DNA of 64,000 nucleotides, taken from the NCBI GenBank assembly GCA_045591175.1, contig JAZNSI010000012.1, positions 1 to 64,000 on the forward strand. The letters are read 5' to 3'. Shown here piece after piece: positions 40,753 through 49,969 of this stretch (within the stretch, counting starts at the first letter, position 1; each line of letters opens with the position of its first letter). The translations under genes and the position numbers were made by a program. The notes below the pieces were generated by a model. It was not told the origin of the DNA, searched no databases, and worked only from the letters and a program-made list of their open reading frames with translations. This DNA comes from UBA11524 sp045591175 (GTDB lineage Bacteria; Bacillota; Clostridia; Christensenellales; Aristaeellaceae).

Positions 40753-43700
40753 ATGAAGCTTCGTAGACTGTTTGCACTGTTGATGGCTGCTTTGATGCTG
40801 CTCGGCATGATCCCTGCAGCGCAGGCACAGGACATCTGGTGCCCCGATCTGGGCTTGGAGCACGACTGGAGTACCCCGGAGTACGATTACGGCACTTGCG
40901 AATGGGGCTTCAAATATTGTAAACGCTGCGGAGCCGGCTCCGAAGTACCGCCCCAGCACAAGTGGGTAACCCGAACCACCCTTGAACCTGGCTGCGAAAC
41001 CCCTGGTTACCAGGAAAGCATCTGCTCCTCCTGCAACTCTGAACAGGGCAACCCGCAGGAGATCCCTGCCCTGGGCCACAACTGGGGCGGCTGGCGCTGG
41101 GTTCACGGCGAGCCTCCCTGCAACAGCAACGGCGCCTGGCAGGTACGCGATTGTCAGCGCTGCGGCACTCAGGAGGACCGCTGGGTTGAGGGCGGTGTGC
41201 ATTCCTTTGGGCCGTGGCAGACCACCCAGGAAGCGACCTGCATGGCATCCGGCCGTCAGGAGCATACCTGCACCCGCTGCGGCCATACCGAGTGGAATAC
41301 CATCCCGAAGCTGGAGCATGTCTTTGGTGAGTGGCATGTAATCACGCCCGCCCAGATTGGCGTGCCCGGCCTGGAGCAGCGCGACTGCGCCTACGGCTGC
41401 GGCACCAATGAACAGCGCCAGATTCCGCCGCTGGATCCGAACAGAACCGACACGGGCAGCAGCTCCGGCCTGAATGTGTATAAAAAGCTCATTGACAGGC
41501 CCGCTGATGAAACCGTCGGGTTTGTGGCGGGTGAACAGATCAGCTATATGATCACCGTGGAAAACAAGACCGGTGTGGATCTGTTCAATCTGGAAATCTC
41601 CGATCCGCTCAAGAACGGCAATCCTGTCATCGCCACCTATCCGAAGATGCCTGCCGATGAGGGCGTGACAGTCCACTTTTACTATATCATCACCGATGCG
41701 GACGTCGCCAACGGCAGCATTGTCAACACTGCATACGCTTCGGCGGAAACTGCCGGAGGTCTCCCTGTGAACGGCACCAGCAACACGGTGACCACCCCGG
41801 TGGGGACGAAGTCCGGAGCGAATGATTTCATCGTCGGGACGATCATCCCCACGGAACCGAAGGATCCCGTCGCTGGTCTGGATATTCGCATGGAAGATAC
41901 CCTCACCCCTGCAAATGGCGCTTACTATGTGCCCGATGAATGGATTGAGTACCGCTACAACTACGGTAACACCGGCGATGTTGACCTGATGAATGGTACA
42001 GTGTATGCGCCAACGGTTCATTCTGGCGGACATTGGACGGTGGTTCCTTCCCTTCCTGCAAATACGGGAAGCCGTGAGCGGGGACTGCTCCGTCACCGGG
42101 TGACTGAACAGGACGCCATCAACGGCAGCATTGACCTTTATGTCTACATTGTTGCTTACGATGCGGATGGCAATGAATACACAGCCACCAGCAACATCGT
42201 CACCGCGCCCTGCGGCTCCGGCGAGCCGGCAAATGTCCCCGGCCTGACCGTTGCCATGACCTACACCAACACCCCCGCCAACGGTTCCTTCTTCACCCCC
42301 GGCGAGGCGATCGACTACCTGATCACCGTCACCAACACCGGTGACGTCCCGCTGACGAACCTGCAGGTGGGCAACTCCTCCTCTGAGGCTGTGATCCCTG
42401 CGCCCAGCGAGATCGCCCCTGGCCAGACCATCCAGGTTCCCTACTACAAGCTGGTCTACGAAGGCGACGCCAAGGCTGGCGGCATCAACAGCTACGGTCA
42501 TGCCAATGCCTTCAACGGCGACCCCGCCCTGCCTGAGAGCCTCGTCAGCGGCCGTTCCGCCGATGTGTTTGTTCCCTGCGGCATGGGCGATGGTACGCCC
42601 TCTGTCTACTATCTCAAGATCGTGGCCAATGCCCCTGCCAACGGATTGTACTTCACCGAGGGCGAGACCATCAAGTACCGCCTGTCCTTCGGCAACAACA
42701 CCAAGAAGGACATCTACAACATCACCCTGAACGACCCCATGGCCAACACCCGCTCCGTGGCCTTTGCCCGCAGGCTGAAGGCCGGCGAGTTCCTCATGGG
42801 CGAGTTTGAGCACGTCGTCACTGCAGCGGACGTGGAAGCCGGTCAGATCTTCAACACCGCCACCTCCACCTGGGCTACCAAGGCGGAAGGTGCTCAGACC
42901 ACCACACCCTCCAACACGGTCGTCACTCCCTGCGGCAGCGGCGTGCCTTCCACAGGCAGCATTGATGCCATGCTGGAGAAGTATGTCAAGAACGAACCTG
43001 CCAACGGAGAGTACTTCGTCCCCGGCGAGACCATCGAGTATGCGGTCATCTTCATGAACACCTGTCCCCATGAGCTGCACGATGTAGAGGTCTACGATCC
43101 CCTCAAGGGCGGCAATGAGGATATCACCATTGTCCGCGAGCCCATTGTAGCCCCCAACGGTACACTCTATCTGAGCTTCAACTACACCGTCACCGAGGAA
43201 GACGCCGCCCGCGGCACGGTGGTGAACACCGCATCCGCCCTGTGGCTCAACCCCGAGACCGAGGAGTGGAGCAGCTGCGATTCCAACACCGTGACGACGC
43301 TCGTTGGTCACGCTGTTTCCACTGATGTGGCCATTATCAAGACGATTGAAAATGCGCCTGCCAACGGTGTGTACTTCGTGCCCGGCGAAGTGATTCAGTT
43401 CGCTGTCGCCGTACAGAACAACAGCGCCAAGACGCTGGACATCGTTGTGCTGACCGATCCGCTGTCCGCGGACTTCTTCCACGAGCTTCTGGATATCCCC
43501 GGCGGCGCAATGGACAGCCGCACCTTCAGCTATACTGTAACTGAGCTCGATGCTGAGATCGGCAGCGTCATCAACTACGCCTATGCTGTCGCCTATGTGG
43601 ACGGCAACCCCACCTCTCTGATCAGCAACACCGCCATCGCGCCCTGCGGCTTCCCTGAGGGTGATGATCCCTTCGGTGTGCTGACAGGCCTGGAAATCAC

Positions 43701-44916
43701 CAAGGTAGTGGAGAGCCTGCCCCTCAACGGCAGCTACTACACCGAGGGCGAAACGGTTGCCTACAAGATTTCCTACACCAACATTGGCGAAATGCCCCTG
43801 ACCGACGTGATGATCTATGACGCGATGGGCGGCTTGAGCGAGATTGCCACCGCCGAGACGCTGAACCCCGGCGAAAGCCGCATGTGCTGGTTCAACTATA
43901 CTGTGACCGCAGCCGATGCGGCCCGCGGCTACATCGCCAACACGGCCATCGGTCAGTTTGAACTGAACGGCTTCCTCAACAGCGTCAACTCCAACACCGT
44001 AGTGGTGGATACCGACGGACAGCCCGATCCCGACGGCTTCGACTTTGTGTGGGGCACCTTCATCCCCACTGCTCCCGGCGGTTCCGGCGCCGACCATTGC
44101 GTCACGACGCTGAATGGCTGGAACAGCAACAGCATCGACACCCAGACCTTCTTCTGTTCCAACCATGCCGCCCTGCAGGATACCATCAGCATCATGATGA
44201 GCACCGCAGCGGACGACGCCAGCAAGCAGCGCGCGTATGAATATGCCATCAGCCTCTGGCAGGCGGATCTGGAGCAGCAGTATACCGACATACTCGCCAT
44301 CGCTGATCCCGCAGCCCGCGCGCTCCTGATCAATGAGTATGTGCAGTTCTGCGCATGGGCCGGCAACTATCAGACCATGCTGACTGCCCTGTACCCCGAT
44401 CAGCCCCTGCTGGCTGCAAGGCTGACAGCACAGGTCTGGCAGAATCAGTGTATCGGCCTGTGCGGCGAGTTTGCCACTGCACCTGCGCAACCCACGGACA
44501 GCCTCTCCCTGATGGCGCAGGGCGCGGATGCTCTTACAGCGGCAAACATCTGCACAAAGGAAAGCGCTGCTGCTTCCGGCGCCATGACCTCCACAGACGT
44601 GTTCTGCGCAGAGCACAGCTTCCTCTTCGGCATGACCTCTGCCCTGCTGAGGGGAGAAAACACCGCAGACAGCTGGAGTCGCATCGCCCAGATGTGGAAG
44701 ACTGAACTGAACAAAACCTACAACGCGCTGTATACCGCTGCAGGCGACGAATACAAAGCCGCCTGCCTGATCGAGCGCAATATATTCCAAAACTGGCTGA
44801 CCGCCCGCGAGGCAGAACTGCACCTGCTGTATCCGGAGAATCCGGAGATCGCAGCCGAACTGCTGACCCGCGAAATCATGACGCATGTCGCCGACCTTTG
44901 CGTGGCCGGGCAGTGA
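40753..44916 (+). CDS. Giant secreted protein with CxxC modules, DUF11-like repeats and C-terminal CxxH/LC modules
   Basis: A 1387-aa exported protein, starting at ATG 40753 (MKLRRLFALL) 8 nt after GGAGG; the frame extends into the upstream lipoprotein gene. A signal peptide (1-25) is followed by about five zinc-ribbon-like modules with CxxC/CxRCG and conserved Trp/His (about 30-230). About eight DUF11-type beta-sandwich repeats follow (about 240-1110), each with the pattern PANGxYFxPGExIxYxVxxxN, a D(P)L turn and a C-terminal NTAxA...SNTVxTPCG. A helical C-terminal part (about 1115-1387) contains two copies of a module beginning FCxxH and ending LC. No sorting signal is visible. Adhesin-like or stalk-like structure is inferred; the C-terminal module is not one I know. 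Confidence 0.82.
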   Translation: MKLRRLFALLMAALMLLGMIPAAQAQDIWCPDLGLEHDWSTPEYDYGTCEWGFKYCKRCGAGSEVPPQHKWVTRTTLEPGCETPGYQESICSSCNSEQGNPQEIPALGHNWGGWRWVHGEPPCNSNGAWQVRDCQRCGTQEDRWVEGGVHSFGPWQTTQEATCMASGRQEHTCTRCGHTEWNTIPKLEHVFGEWHVITPAQIGVPGLEQRDCAYGCGTNEQRQIPPLDPNRTDTGSSSGLNVYKKLIDRPADETVGFVAGEQISYMITVENKTGVDLFNLEISDPLKNGNPVIATYPKMPADEGVTVHFYYIITDADVANGSIVNTAYASAETAGGLPVNGTSNTVTTPVGTKSGANDFIVGTIIPTEPKDPVAGLDIRMEDTLTPANGAYYVPDEWIEYRYNYGNTGDVDLMNGTVYAPTVHSGGHWTVVPSLPANTGSRERGLLRHRVTEQDAINGSIDLYVYIVAYDADGNEYTATSNIVTAPCGSGEPANVPGLTVAMTYTNTPANGSFFTPGEAIDYLITVTNTGDVPLTNLQVGNSSSEAVIPAPSEIAPGQTIQVPYYKLVYEGDAKAGGINSYGHANAFNGDPALPESLVSGRSADVFVPCGMGDGTPSVYYLKIVANAPANGLYFTEGETIKYRLSFGNNTKKDIYNITLNDPMANTRSVAFARRLKAGEFLMGEFEHVVTAADVEAGQIFNTATSTWATKAEGAQTTTPSNTVVTPCGSGVPSTGSIDAMLEKYVKNEPANGEYFVPGETIEYAVIFMNTCPHELHDVEVYDPLKGGNEDITIVREPIVAPNGTLYLSFNYTVTEEDAARGTVVNTASALWLNPETEEWSSCDSNTVTTLVGHAVSTDVAIIKTIENAPANGVYFVPGEVIQFAVAVQNNSAKTLDIVVLTDPLSADFFHELLDIPGGAMDSRTFSYTVTELDAEIGSVINYAYAVAYVDGNPTSLISNTAIAPCGFPEGDDPFGVLTGLEITKVVESLPLNGSYYTEGETVAYKISYTNIGEMPLTDVMIYDAMGGLSEIATAETLNPGESRMCWFNYTVTAADAARGYIANTAIGQFELNGFLNSVNSNTVVVDTDGQPDPDGFDFVWGTFIPTAPGGSGADHCVTTLNGWNSNSIDTQTFFCSNHAALQDTISIMMSTAADDASKQRAYEYAISLWQADLEQQYTDILAIADPAARALLINEYVQFCAWAGNYQTMLTALYPDQPLLAARLTAQVWQNQCIGLCGEFATAPAQPTDSLSLMAQGADALTAANICTKESAAASGAMTSTDVFCAEHSFLFGMTSALLRGENTADSWSRIAQMWKTELNKTYNALYTAAGDEYKAACLIERNIFQNWLTAREAELHLLYPENPEIAAELLTREIMTHVADLCVAGQ

Positions 44917-44924
44917 ATCACCGA

Positions 44925-44960
44925 ATCAGCTGCCGGGCGGACACCTTCCCGGCAGCTGAT
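44925..44960 (+). terminator. Strong hairpin after the DUF11 protein gene
   Basis: A 13-bp perfect stem ATCAGCTGCCGGG/CCCGGCAGCTGAT with a 10-nt loop. It is followed by CATACACAGTTTTCG rather than a direct T-run, so partial termination or mRNA stabilisation is likely. Confidence 0.6.
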
Positions 44961-45006
44961 CATACACAGTTTTCGCTTCCTCCTCCCATAATGAAAGGAT
45001 GATACC

Positions 45007-47829
45007 ATGAAGAAGTTTCTGAGCCTGCTGCTGGCAGTGATGATGCTGCTGGGCTGCCTCCCCGCGATGGCGGAAGATGATCCCGAATGGAAAATCGATC
45101 AGTACACGGGCCTTGTTTCCAGAAAATCTGCTGCGGAAAAGCTGGATAGCATCGTCGTTCCGGCTGAGGTGGATGGCATGGCCGTGCGCGGCATTGAATA
45201 CATGGCCTTCAACATGCACAAGAATTTTAAGCAGCTGACCATTGCGGACAGCGCAGCCATGCTTGACCGTCGCGTGCTGCGGGATCTGCCCAAGCTGGAA
45301 GCGGTGGATCTGCCCGAGAACCTGCTGGTCATCCGCGAGGGCAACTTCACCAACCTGCCCAAGCTGAGCAACGTGGTCATCCCGGCCAATGTGGTGCTTG
45401 TCCACAGCTCCTTCAACAAGTGTACGAGCCTCACCAGCATCACCTTTGAGGGTATGTGCCCCATCTTCGTGACGGCGGGCACCTTCGGCATGTTCACCGA
45501 TCTGCCCGCGGACTGCGTGATCTACGTGCCCGACAATCAGGTCAGCGCCTACAAGGCAGCCTTTGCCGACCGGGAGGACGTCGTAGCCCGCATCCAGCCC
45601 AGCGGCAAGAACGCCGAGCGCATCGACCGGCCCGCCTCTGAAAGCGACATCGCCTTCGATGCCTCTACCGGCACCATCACCGGCTACACCGGCACTGCCG
45701 ACTACCTGGTGATCCCCGCCACGATCGGCGGCGTGCAGGTGAAGCACATCGCGGACTTCGCATTTGAAACGAATGTGTGCTGCATCATCATCCCCGAGGG
45801 TGTGGAAACCATCGGCCGGTACAGCCTGGGCCGTGAGCTTGTGAGCTATGTGTCCCTGCCCTCCACCCTGACAAATGTGGGCTCCGGCGCATTCTCCAGC
45901 AGCTATGTGAGCGCGATCTCCTATCCTGCTGCTACCGTGCCGGCATATGAAGCGGCTGCTTTCGAGGCCGTCAAGAGCGACGCCTGGCAGCTGATCCTGC
46001 CCTACGGCACCAGCCAGGAGCAGGTGGACGCCTTCGCGGCTTACATGGCACCCTCCGCGCCCAAGGCGGTGGTCAAGGCCTCCATCATCGAGCCTTATTC
46101 CTTCCCCAAGCTGGACGCTGAGGCCGGCGCTCCCTACATCGGCAACTGGACTGCCGTAGCAGTCACTGACGGCACCGACTTCTACGGCATGGATCTGCTG
46201 GGCATGAGCATGAATGTTGTGCTGAATGATGACGGCGCCGGCACCGTGGATATGGACGGCGATGCGACTTCCGGCGGCTGGTATGTGGAGGATGGCACGG
46301 CCATCTTCGCGCCCATCCTGGAGGAGGGCGGTCAGCCCGTGCCCGAGGAGGCCATGCCCTTCACGCTGGATGAAAACGGCCGCATGTGCCTCGACCTGGG
46401 CGGCCTCATCGTCCTGATGGAGAAGGAGGGTGCGGAATATGCCGTGCCCGCCATCCCCGAAAAGCCCTGGCCCGATCTTGACGCCGACAAGGCCCAGTAC
46501 TACGTGGGCACCTGGGACGCCGTGAGCTACATCGTTGACGGCGAGACCTACGATGCAGCCCTGATGGGCCCCATGACCCTGATCCTGAATGCTGACGGTA
46601 CTGCTCAGATGACCGAGGGTGAGGAAGAGGCTTACGAGCTGCGCTGGTACGCTGAAAGCTACTCCGCCTATGTCGGCCCGGCAATGAGCGCGCTGGCGGA
46701 GATCTACTTCGACATGAACGGCAATCTGGAGATGCTGCAGGACGGCTCAAAGATCATCTTTGCGCCCCATGTGGATGCAACGCCCGTCCCCACCGCTGAG
46801 CCCACGCCCGTTCCCACCCCCGAACCCGTCATCAACCCCACCGAGGGCGGCGAGCATCTGCTGGGCGACTGGTACGACGACCTGGGCAACAAGCTGACCC
46901 TGGCTGCTGACGGCAGCATGACCTACACCTACGCCTCCGACGGCTGGACTTACAATGAAAAGTGGGCCGTTGTGGACGGTGAGGCCGTCGTCACTGAAGG
47001 CCGCTGGGAAGGCGCTGCCATCTATCTGCGGGACGGCATTGTGTTCATTGACAACGACGAGGGCATCTTCCAGCTCTTCAGCGCGGACGGTGATCTGTCT
47101 GCCTACTACGGCGAGGATGACGAAGATTACGACATGCCCCAGGCCCAGCCCATTGGTAACGAGGGCGAACCCTACTTCGGCGCCTGGAAGGGTGACATGT
47201 TCGGCATGGAGGTCATCCTGAGCCTGAATCAGGACGGCACCTGCGCCATGGAAATGTTCGGTGAATCCGAGCCCGGCGTCTGGTCCATTGTGGACGGCAA
47301 GGCCAACATCATGGGCGACGAGATCTTCGTTGATGGCGATGGCAACCTGGTGTACGAATCCATGGGAATCATCTTCACCAAGGTGGAAACTGAAGAAGCC
47401 ACCGGCGACGATGGCGAAATGTCCGAGGAAGAGCAGATGCTGGCTTTGCTGGCGCTCCTGGCCCAGATGGCCGAGCAGGAGAATGGTGGCGAAGCGGAGC
47501 AGCCCCAGGACGGTCCCTCTTATACGGATACGACCTTTGTGCTGACCAAAGCAGAGACGGTCTTCAACGGGATGAGCTTCCCTGTGGATGCAGCAGCCTT
47601 CGGCGAGTACACCGTGCGTTTCAACGGCAACGGTTCTGCGCAGCTGGTGCAGTCCGGCCTGGCTCTGCCTTCCGAGTACCTGACCTGGTCCAACAACGAC
47701 GCCGGCGAGTATGTCATCGACTACTCTGTCAACGGCGTGCCGGTCATGGAGTACGTATTCGTCCCCGCCGATGGTGCGCTGACCTTTGATTACTACGGCA
47801 CCCTGATGACCTTTACTCCGGCTGAATAA
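45007..47829 (+). CDS. Secreted BspA-type leucine-rich repeat protein with repeated beta domains
   Basis: A 940-aa exported protein. It has a signal peptide (1-22, MKKFLSLLLAVMMLLGCLPAMA) and then LRR_5/BspA-type repeats at about 30-195 and 225-320 (IVVPAEVDGMAVRGIEYMAF, VVIPANVVLVHSSFNKCTSLTSITF, IIIPEGVETIGRYSLG, VSLPSTLTNVGSGAF). Three or four related beta domains of about 100 aa follow, starting YIGNWTAV, YYVGTWDAV, LLGDWYDD and YFGAWKGD, each with a hydrophobic LxLNxDGT strand and a W-x-V-x-D/E-x-G turn. A Pro/Thr/Glu linker lies at about 600-620 and a last beta domain at the C-terminus. No anchor is visible. RBS GAAAGGATG lies close to the ATG. Adhesion or matrix binding is inferred from the LRR type. 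Confidence 0.82.
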   Translation: MKKFLSLLLAVMMLLGCLPAMAEDDPEWKIDQYTGLVSRKSAAEKLDSIVVPAEVDGMAVRGIEYMAFNMHKNFKQLTIADSAAMLDRRVLRDLPKLEAVDLPENLLVIREGNFTNLPKLSNVVIPANVVLVHSSFNKCTSLTSITFEGMCPIFVTAGTFGMFTDLPADCVIYVPDNQVSAYKAAFADREDVVARIQPSGKNAERIDRPASESDIAFDASTGTITGYTGTADYLVIPATIGGVQVKHIADFAFETNVCCIIIPEGVETIGRYSLGRELVSYVSLPSTLTNVGSGAFSSSYVSAISYPAATVPAYEAAAFEAVKSDAWQLILPYGTSQEQVDAFAAYMAPSAPKAVVKASIIEPYSFPKLDAEAGAPYIGNWTAVAVTDGTDFYGMDLLGMSMNVVLNDDGAGTVDMDGDATSGGWYVEDGTAIFAPILEEGGQPVPEEAMPFTLDENGRMCLDLGGLIVLMEKEGAEYAVPAIPEKPWPDLDADKAQYYVGTWDAVSYIVDGETYDAALMGPMTLILNADGTAQMTEGEEEAYELRWYAESYSAYVGPAMSALAEIYFDMNGNLEMLQDGSKIIFAPHVDATPVPTAEPTPVPTPEPVINPTEGGEHLLGDWYDDLGNKLTLAADGSMTYTYASDGWTYNEKWAVVDGEAVVTEGRWEGAAIYLRDGIVFIDNDEGIFQLFSADGDLSAYYGEDDEDYDMPQAQPIGNEGEPYFGAWKGDMFGMEVILSLNQDGTCAMEMFGESEPGVWSIVDGKANIMGDEIFVDGDGNLVYESMGIIFTKVETEEATGDDGEMSEEEQMLALLALLAQMAEQENGGEAEQPQDGPSYTDTTFVLTKAETVFNGMSFPVDAAAFGEYTVRFNGNGSAQLVQSGLALPSEYLTWSNNDAGEYVIDYSVNGVPVMEYVFVPADGALTFDYYGTLMTFTPAE

Positions 47830-47848
47830 GCATAATTGAATCCACATG

Positions 47849-47876
47849 CTGCCTGCCGGTATACTCTGGCAGGCAG
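47849..47876 (+). terminator. Hairpin after the LRR protein gene
   Basis: CTGCCTGCC/GGCAGGCAG stem with a 10-nt loop, then TGTGCCTTTATT. The following gene has its own AAAGGAGGA site but no obvious promoter, so read-through may occur. Confidence 0.6.
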
Positions 47877-47907
47877 TGTGCCTTTATTCGCAAAGGAGGA
47901 ACCAAAC

Positions 47908-49089
47908 ATGAAGAAGATTCTGAGGATGATTGTGCTTCTTGCTGTGCTGCTGGCAGCTGCAACAGCCCTGGCAGAATGTCATCATACCTACGACATGGTC
48001 GATGTGAAGAAGGCAACTTGTGAGAGCGACGGTTACTATCTCCTGAAGTGCAACGACTGCGGCCATACCGTGAAGGAGATCACTGACAAGGCAACCGGCC
48101 ATACCTGGAAATACGAGTCCAACAAGCCTGCCACCTGTGATGAAAAGGGCTATAACAAATACAACTGTGTAACCTGCGGCGAGGTGCTTTATGACCGTTG
48201 GGATGCACTGGGGCATGACTGGAAGGACAGCAAGGTACTGGAAGAGGCCACCTGCACCAAGGATGGCTCCATGCGCACTGTCTGTAAGGTTTGCGGCCTG
48301 TCTGGCACCCGAAAGATTTCGAAGGGCCACCAGTACGGTTCCTGGAATGTAACCGAAGAAGCCACCGACCACTCCAAGGGTACCCGTACCCGCACCTGCA
48401 AGGTCTGCAAAAAGAAGCAGACAGAATCCTTCTACCCCGAAGGAACGCTCTACAAGAACATCAAGAACAAGAAGACCGAGGTCAAGGAACTACAGCAGAT
48501 GCTGACGGATCTGGGCTTCCTCAACGACAAGGTGGACGGCATCTTCGGAGCGAAGACCGAAAAGGCTGTGAAGGCCTTCCAGAAGGAGTATGGGCTGAAT
48601 GCCGACGGCATCGCCTGGCCCCAGACGCTCCATACCCTGGGCGTGGCATGGGATGTGGCTTTCGGCGAACCGGAGGAACCGGCTGAGTCCAGCGCGGCCT
48701 ATCCGCCCATGTGCATGCTGCTCGTCCTGGAGGATGAAACGGAAACCTGGGACACCTGCGAGGTTCACTCAGATATCTTCATGCATGCCGCAGACGAATT
48801 GCCTGAAACTGCTACCGAGACCGAGATTGCCAATGCATATACCGCCGCCTGGCAGAGCGAACTGGACAGGCTGTATCAGATCTGGCTGCTGAACAGCCTG
48901 CCGGAAGAGCAGCCGTTGGTCATCAACCACAAGACCATGTTCCAGGGCTACCTGAACAGCCAGCAAACGCTGTGGAATGTGCAGTACGGTGAAGGTTCTG
49001 TCAAAGTTCTGGAAATGACCAATGACATGCTCATGGAGCAGTGCTACACGCTGTGCAGCGTGGTCTATCCACTGATGATGGAAAAGTAA
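47908..49089 (+). CDS. Secreted CxxC-module and peptidoglycan-binding protein with CxxH/LC module
   Basis: A 393-aa exported protein, starting at ATG 47908 (MKKILRMIV) with AAAGGAGGA 7 nt upstream. It has a signal peptide (1-22) and four zinc-ribbon-like modules (about 23-175) of the form HxW...xATCxxxG...CxxCG. A PG_binding_1 domain lies at about 190-245 (TEVKELQQMLTDLGFLNDKVDGIFGAKTEKAVKAFQKEYGL). The C-terminal helical module (about 280-385: TCEVH ... AWQSELDRLY ... CYTLC) is related to the two copies at the end of the 1387-aa protein. The peptidoglycan-binding domain suggests wall attachment. Confidence 0.8.
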   Translation: MKKILRMIVLLAVLLAAATALAECHHTYDMVDVKKATCESDGYYLLKCNDCGHTVKEITDKATGHTWKYESNKPATCDEKGYNKYNCVTCGEVLYDRWDALGHDWKDSKVLEEATCTKDGSMRTVCKVCGLSGTRKISKGHQYGSWNVTEEATDHSKGTRTRTCKVCKKKQTESFYPEGTLYKNIKNKKTEVKELQQMLTDLGFLNDKVDGIFGAKTEKAVKAFQKEYGLNADGIAWPQTLHTLGVAWDVAFGEPEEPAESSAAYPPMCMLLVLEDETETWDTCEVHSDIFMHAADELPETATETEIANAYTAAWQSELDRLYQIWLLNSLPEEQPLVINHKTMFQGYLNSQQTLWNVQYGEGSVKVLEMTNDMLMEQCYTLCSVVYPLMMEK

Positions 49090-49114
49090 TTCCATCATAA
49101 CGGGAGATAAGAAA

Positions 49115-49966
49115 ATGAAAATCGGAAAGCTTATCCTCATTGTGTTAGGCGTTGCGCTGATCGCCCTGGGCGTTAAGGGATTGATGGACATTCCCGGACA
49201 ACAGGCGGCTCTGGATGCCGCAGTTTATCTGGACGAGCCGGTGGTGCTGCAGGAGAACGAGGGTAAGCTGGTCATCGTTCACGGCGTTCCGGAGATGACT
49301 GCCCCTGCCTACGATGAGGAGCTTGGTCTGACGATCAACACCATCAAGGCCTACCGCTATGCGGAGGAGTATAAGCTGGTTTCCAGCGAACAGCTGCTTT
49401 ACAAGTATAAATGGGTCTCACGTGGTTCCAAGGGGATTGTCGGCAAGGCTTCCCTGGGCGGGTTCGCACTGGATGAAAAGACGTTGAGCGGTCTTCCTGC
49501 TGACAGCGAATATGATGATTTTGATGCTGCGGAACTCAGCGCCAACGGCTACGTCATGGGCCGCGGGAAAACGGCGGAGGGTGCCTTAACGGACCGCTGG
49601 TGGGTAATTGTTGGCGGAAAATACTATTACGATGCATTTGAATACAGCGGCAATCTGGACATCCCGCATATCACCCGCGAGATGGATCAGGAAATTGCCA
49701 ATGAGCGAGCGGGCGCGCGCGCTTACGCTTACAAGGTCTACACCGGAGCCGGTGATCAGGAAGTGACTATCGCCGGCATCCAGCAGGGCAATCGCCTTGT
49801 GGCGGATGACGCCATCGGCCCGATGGTACGCACCGGCATCCAGACCAAGGATCAGCTGCTATCCTCCAACAAAGGCGGCATCATCGGCAGCGCGGCTGTC
49901 TTCATGGCACTGGGGGCCGTACTGGTTTTCCTTGGCATCCGCAAACAAAAGACAAAGGAGAAATAA
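49115..49966 (+). CDS. TMEM43-family membrane protein
   Basis: A 283-aa protein with an N-terminal membrane helix (about 5-25) and a C-terminal one (about 255-275, GIIGSAAVFMALGAVLVFLGI), the loop between them being extracellular. The sequence LQENEGKLVIVHGVPEM followed by LGLTINTIKAYRYAEEYKLVS matches the P-x-N-E-G-K-L-V...G signature of the TMEM43/LUMA family, which is found in eukaryotes and in some bacteria. Its molecular function in bacteria is not established. It sits 3 nt upstream of the next exported protein gene and is clearly co-transcribed with it. Confidence 0.7.
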   Translation: MKIGKLILIVLGVALIALGVKGLMDIPGQQAALDAAVYLDEPVVLQENEGKLVIVHGVPEMTAPAYDEELGLTINTIKAYRYAEEYKLVSSEQLLYKYKWVSRGSKGIVGKASLGGFALDEKTLSGLPADSEYDDFDAAELSANGYVMGRGKTAEGALTDRWWVIVGGKYYYDAFEYSGNLDIPHITREMDQEIANERAGARAYAYKVYTGAGDQEVTIAGIQQGNRLVADDAIGPMVRTGIQTKDQLLSSNKGGIIGSAAVFMALGAVLVFLGIRKQKTKEK

Positions 49967-49969
49967 TCC

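Noticed and set aside
40720..44886. A 1388-aa minus-strand frame opposite the DUF11 protein gene
   Set aside because: No start signals or motifs. The plus-strand gene has RBS, signal peptide and regular repeats.
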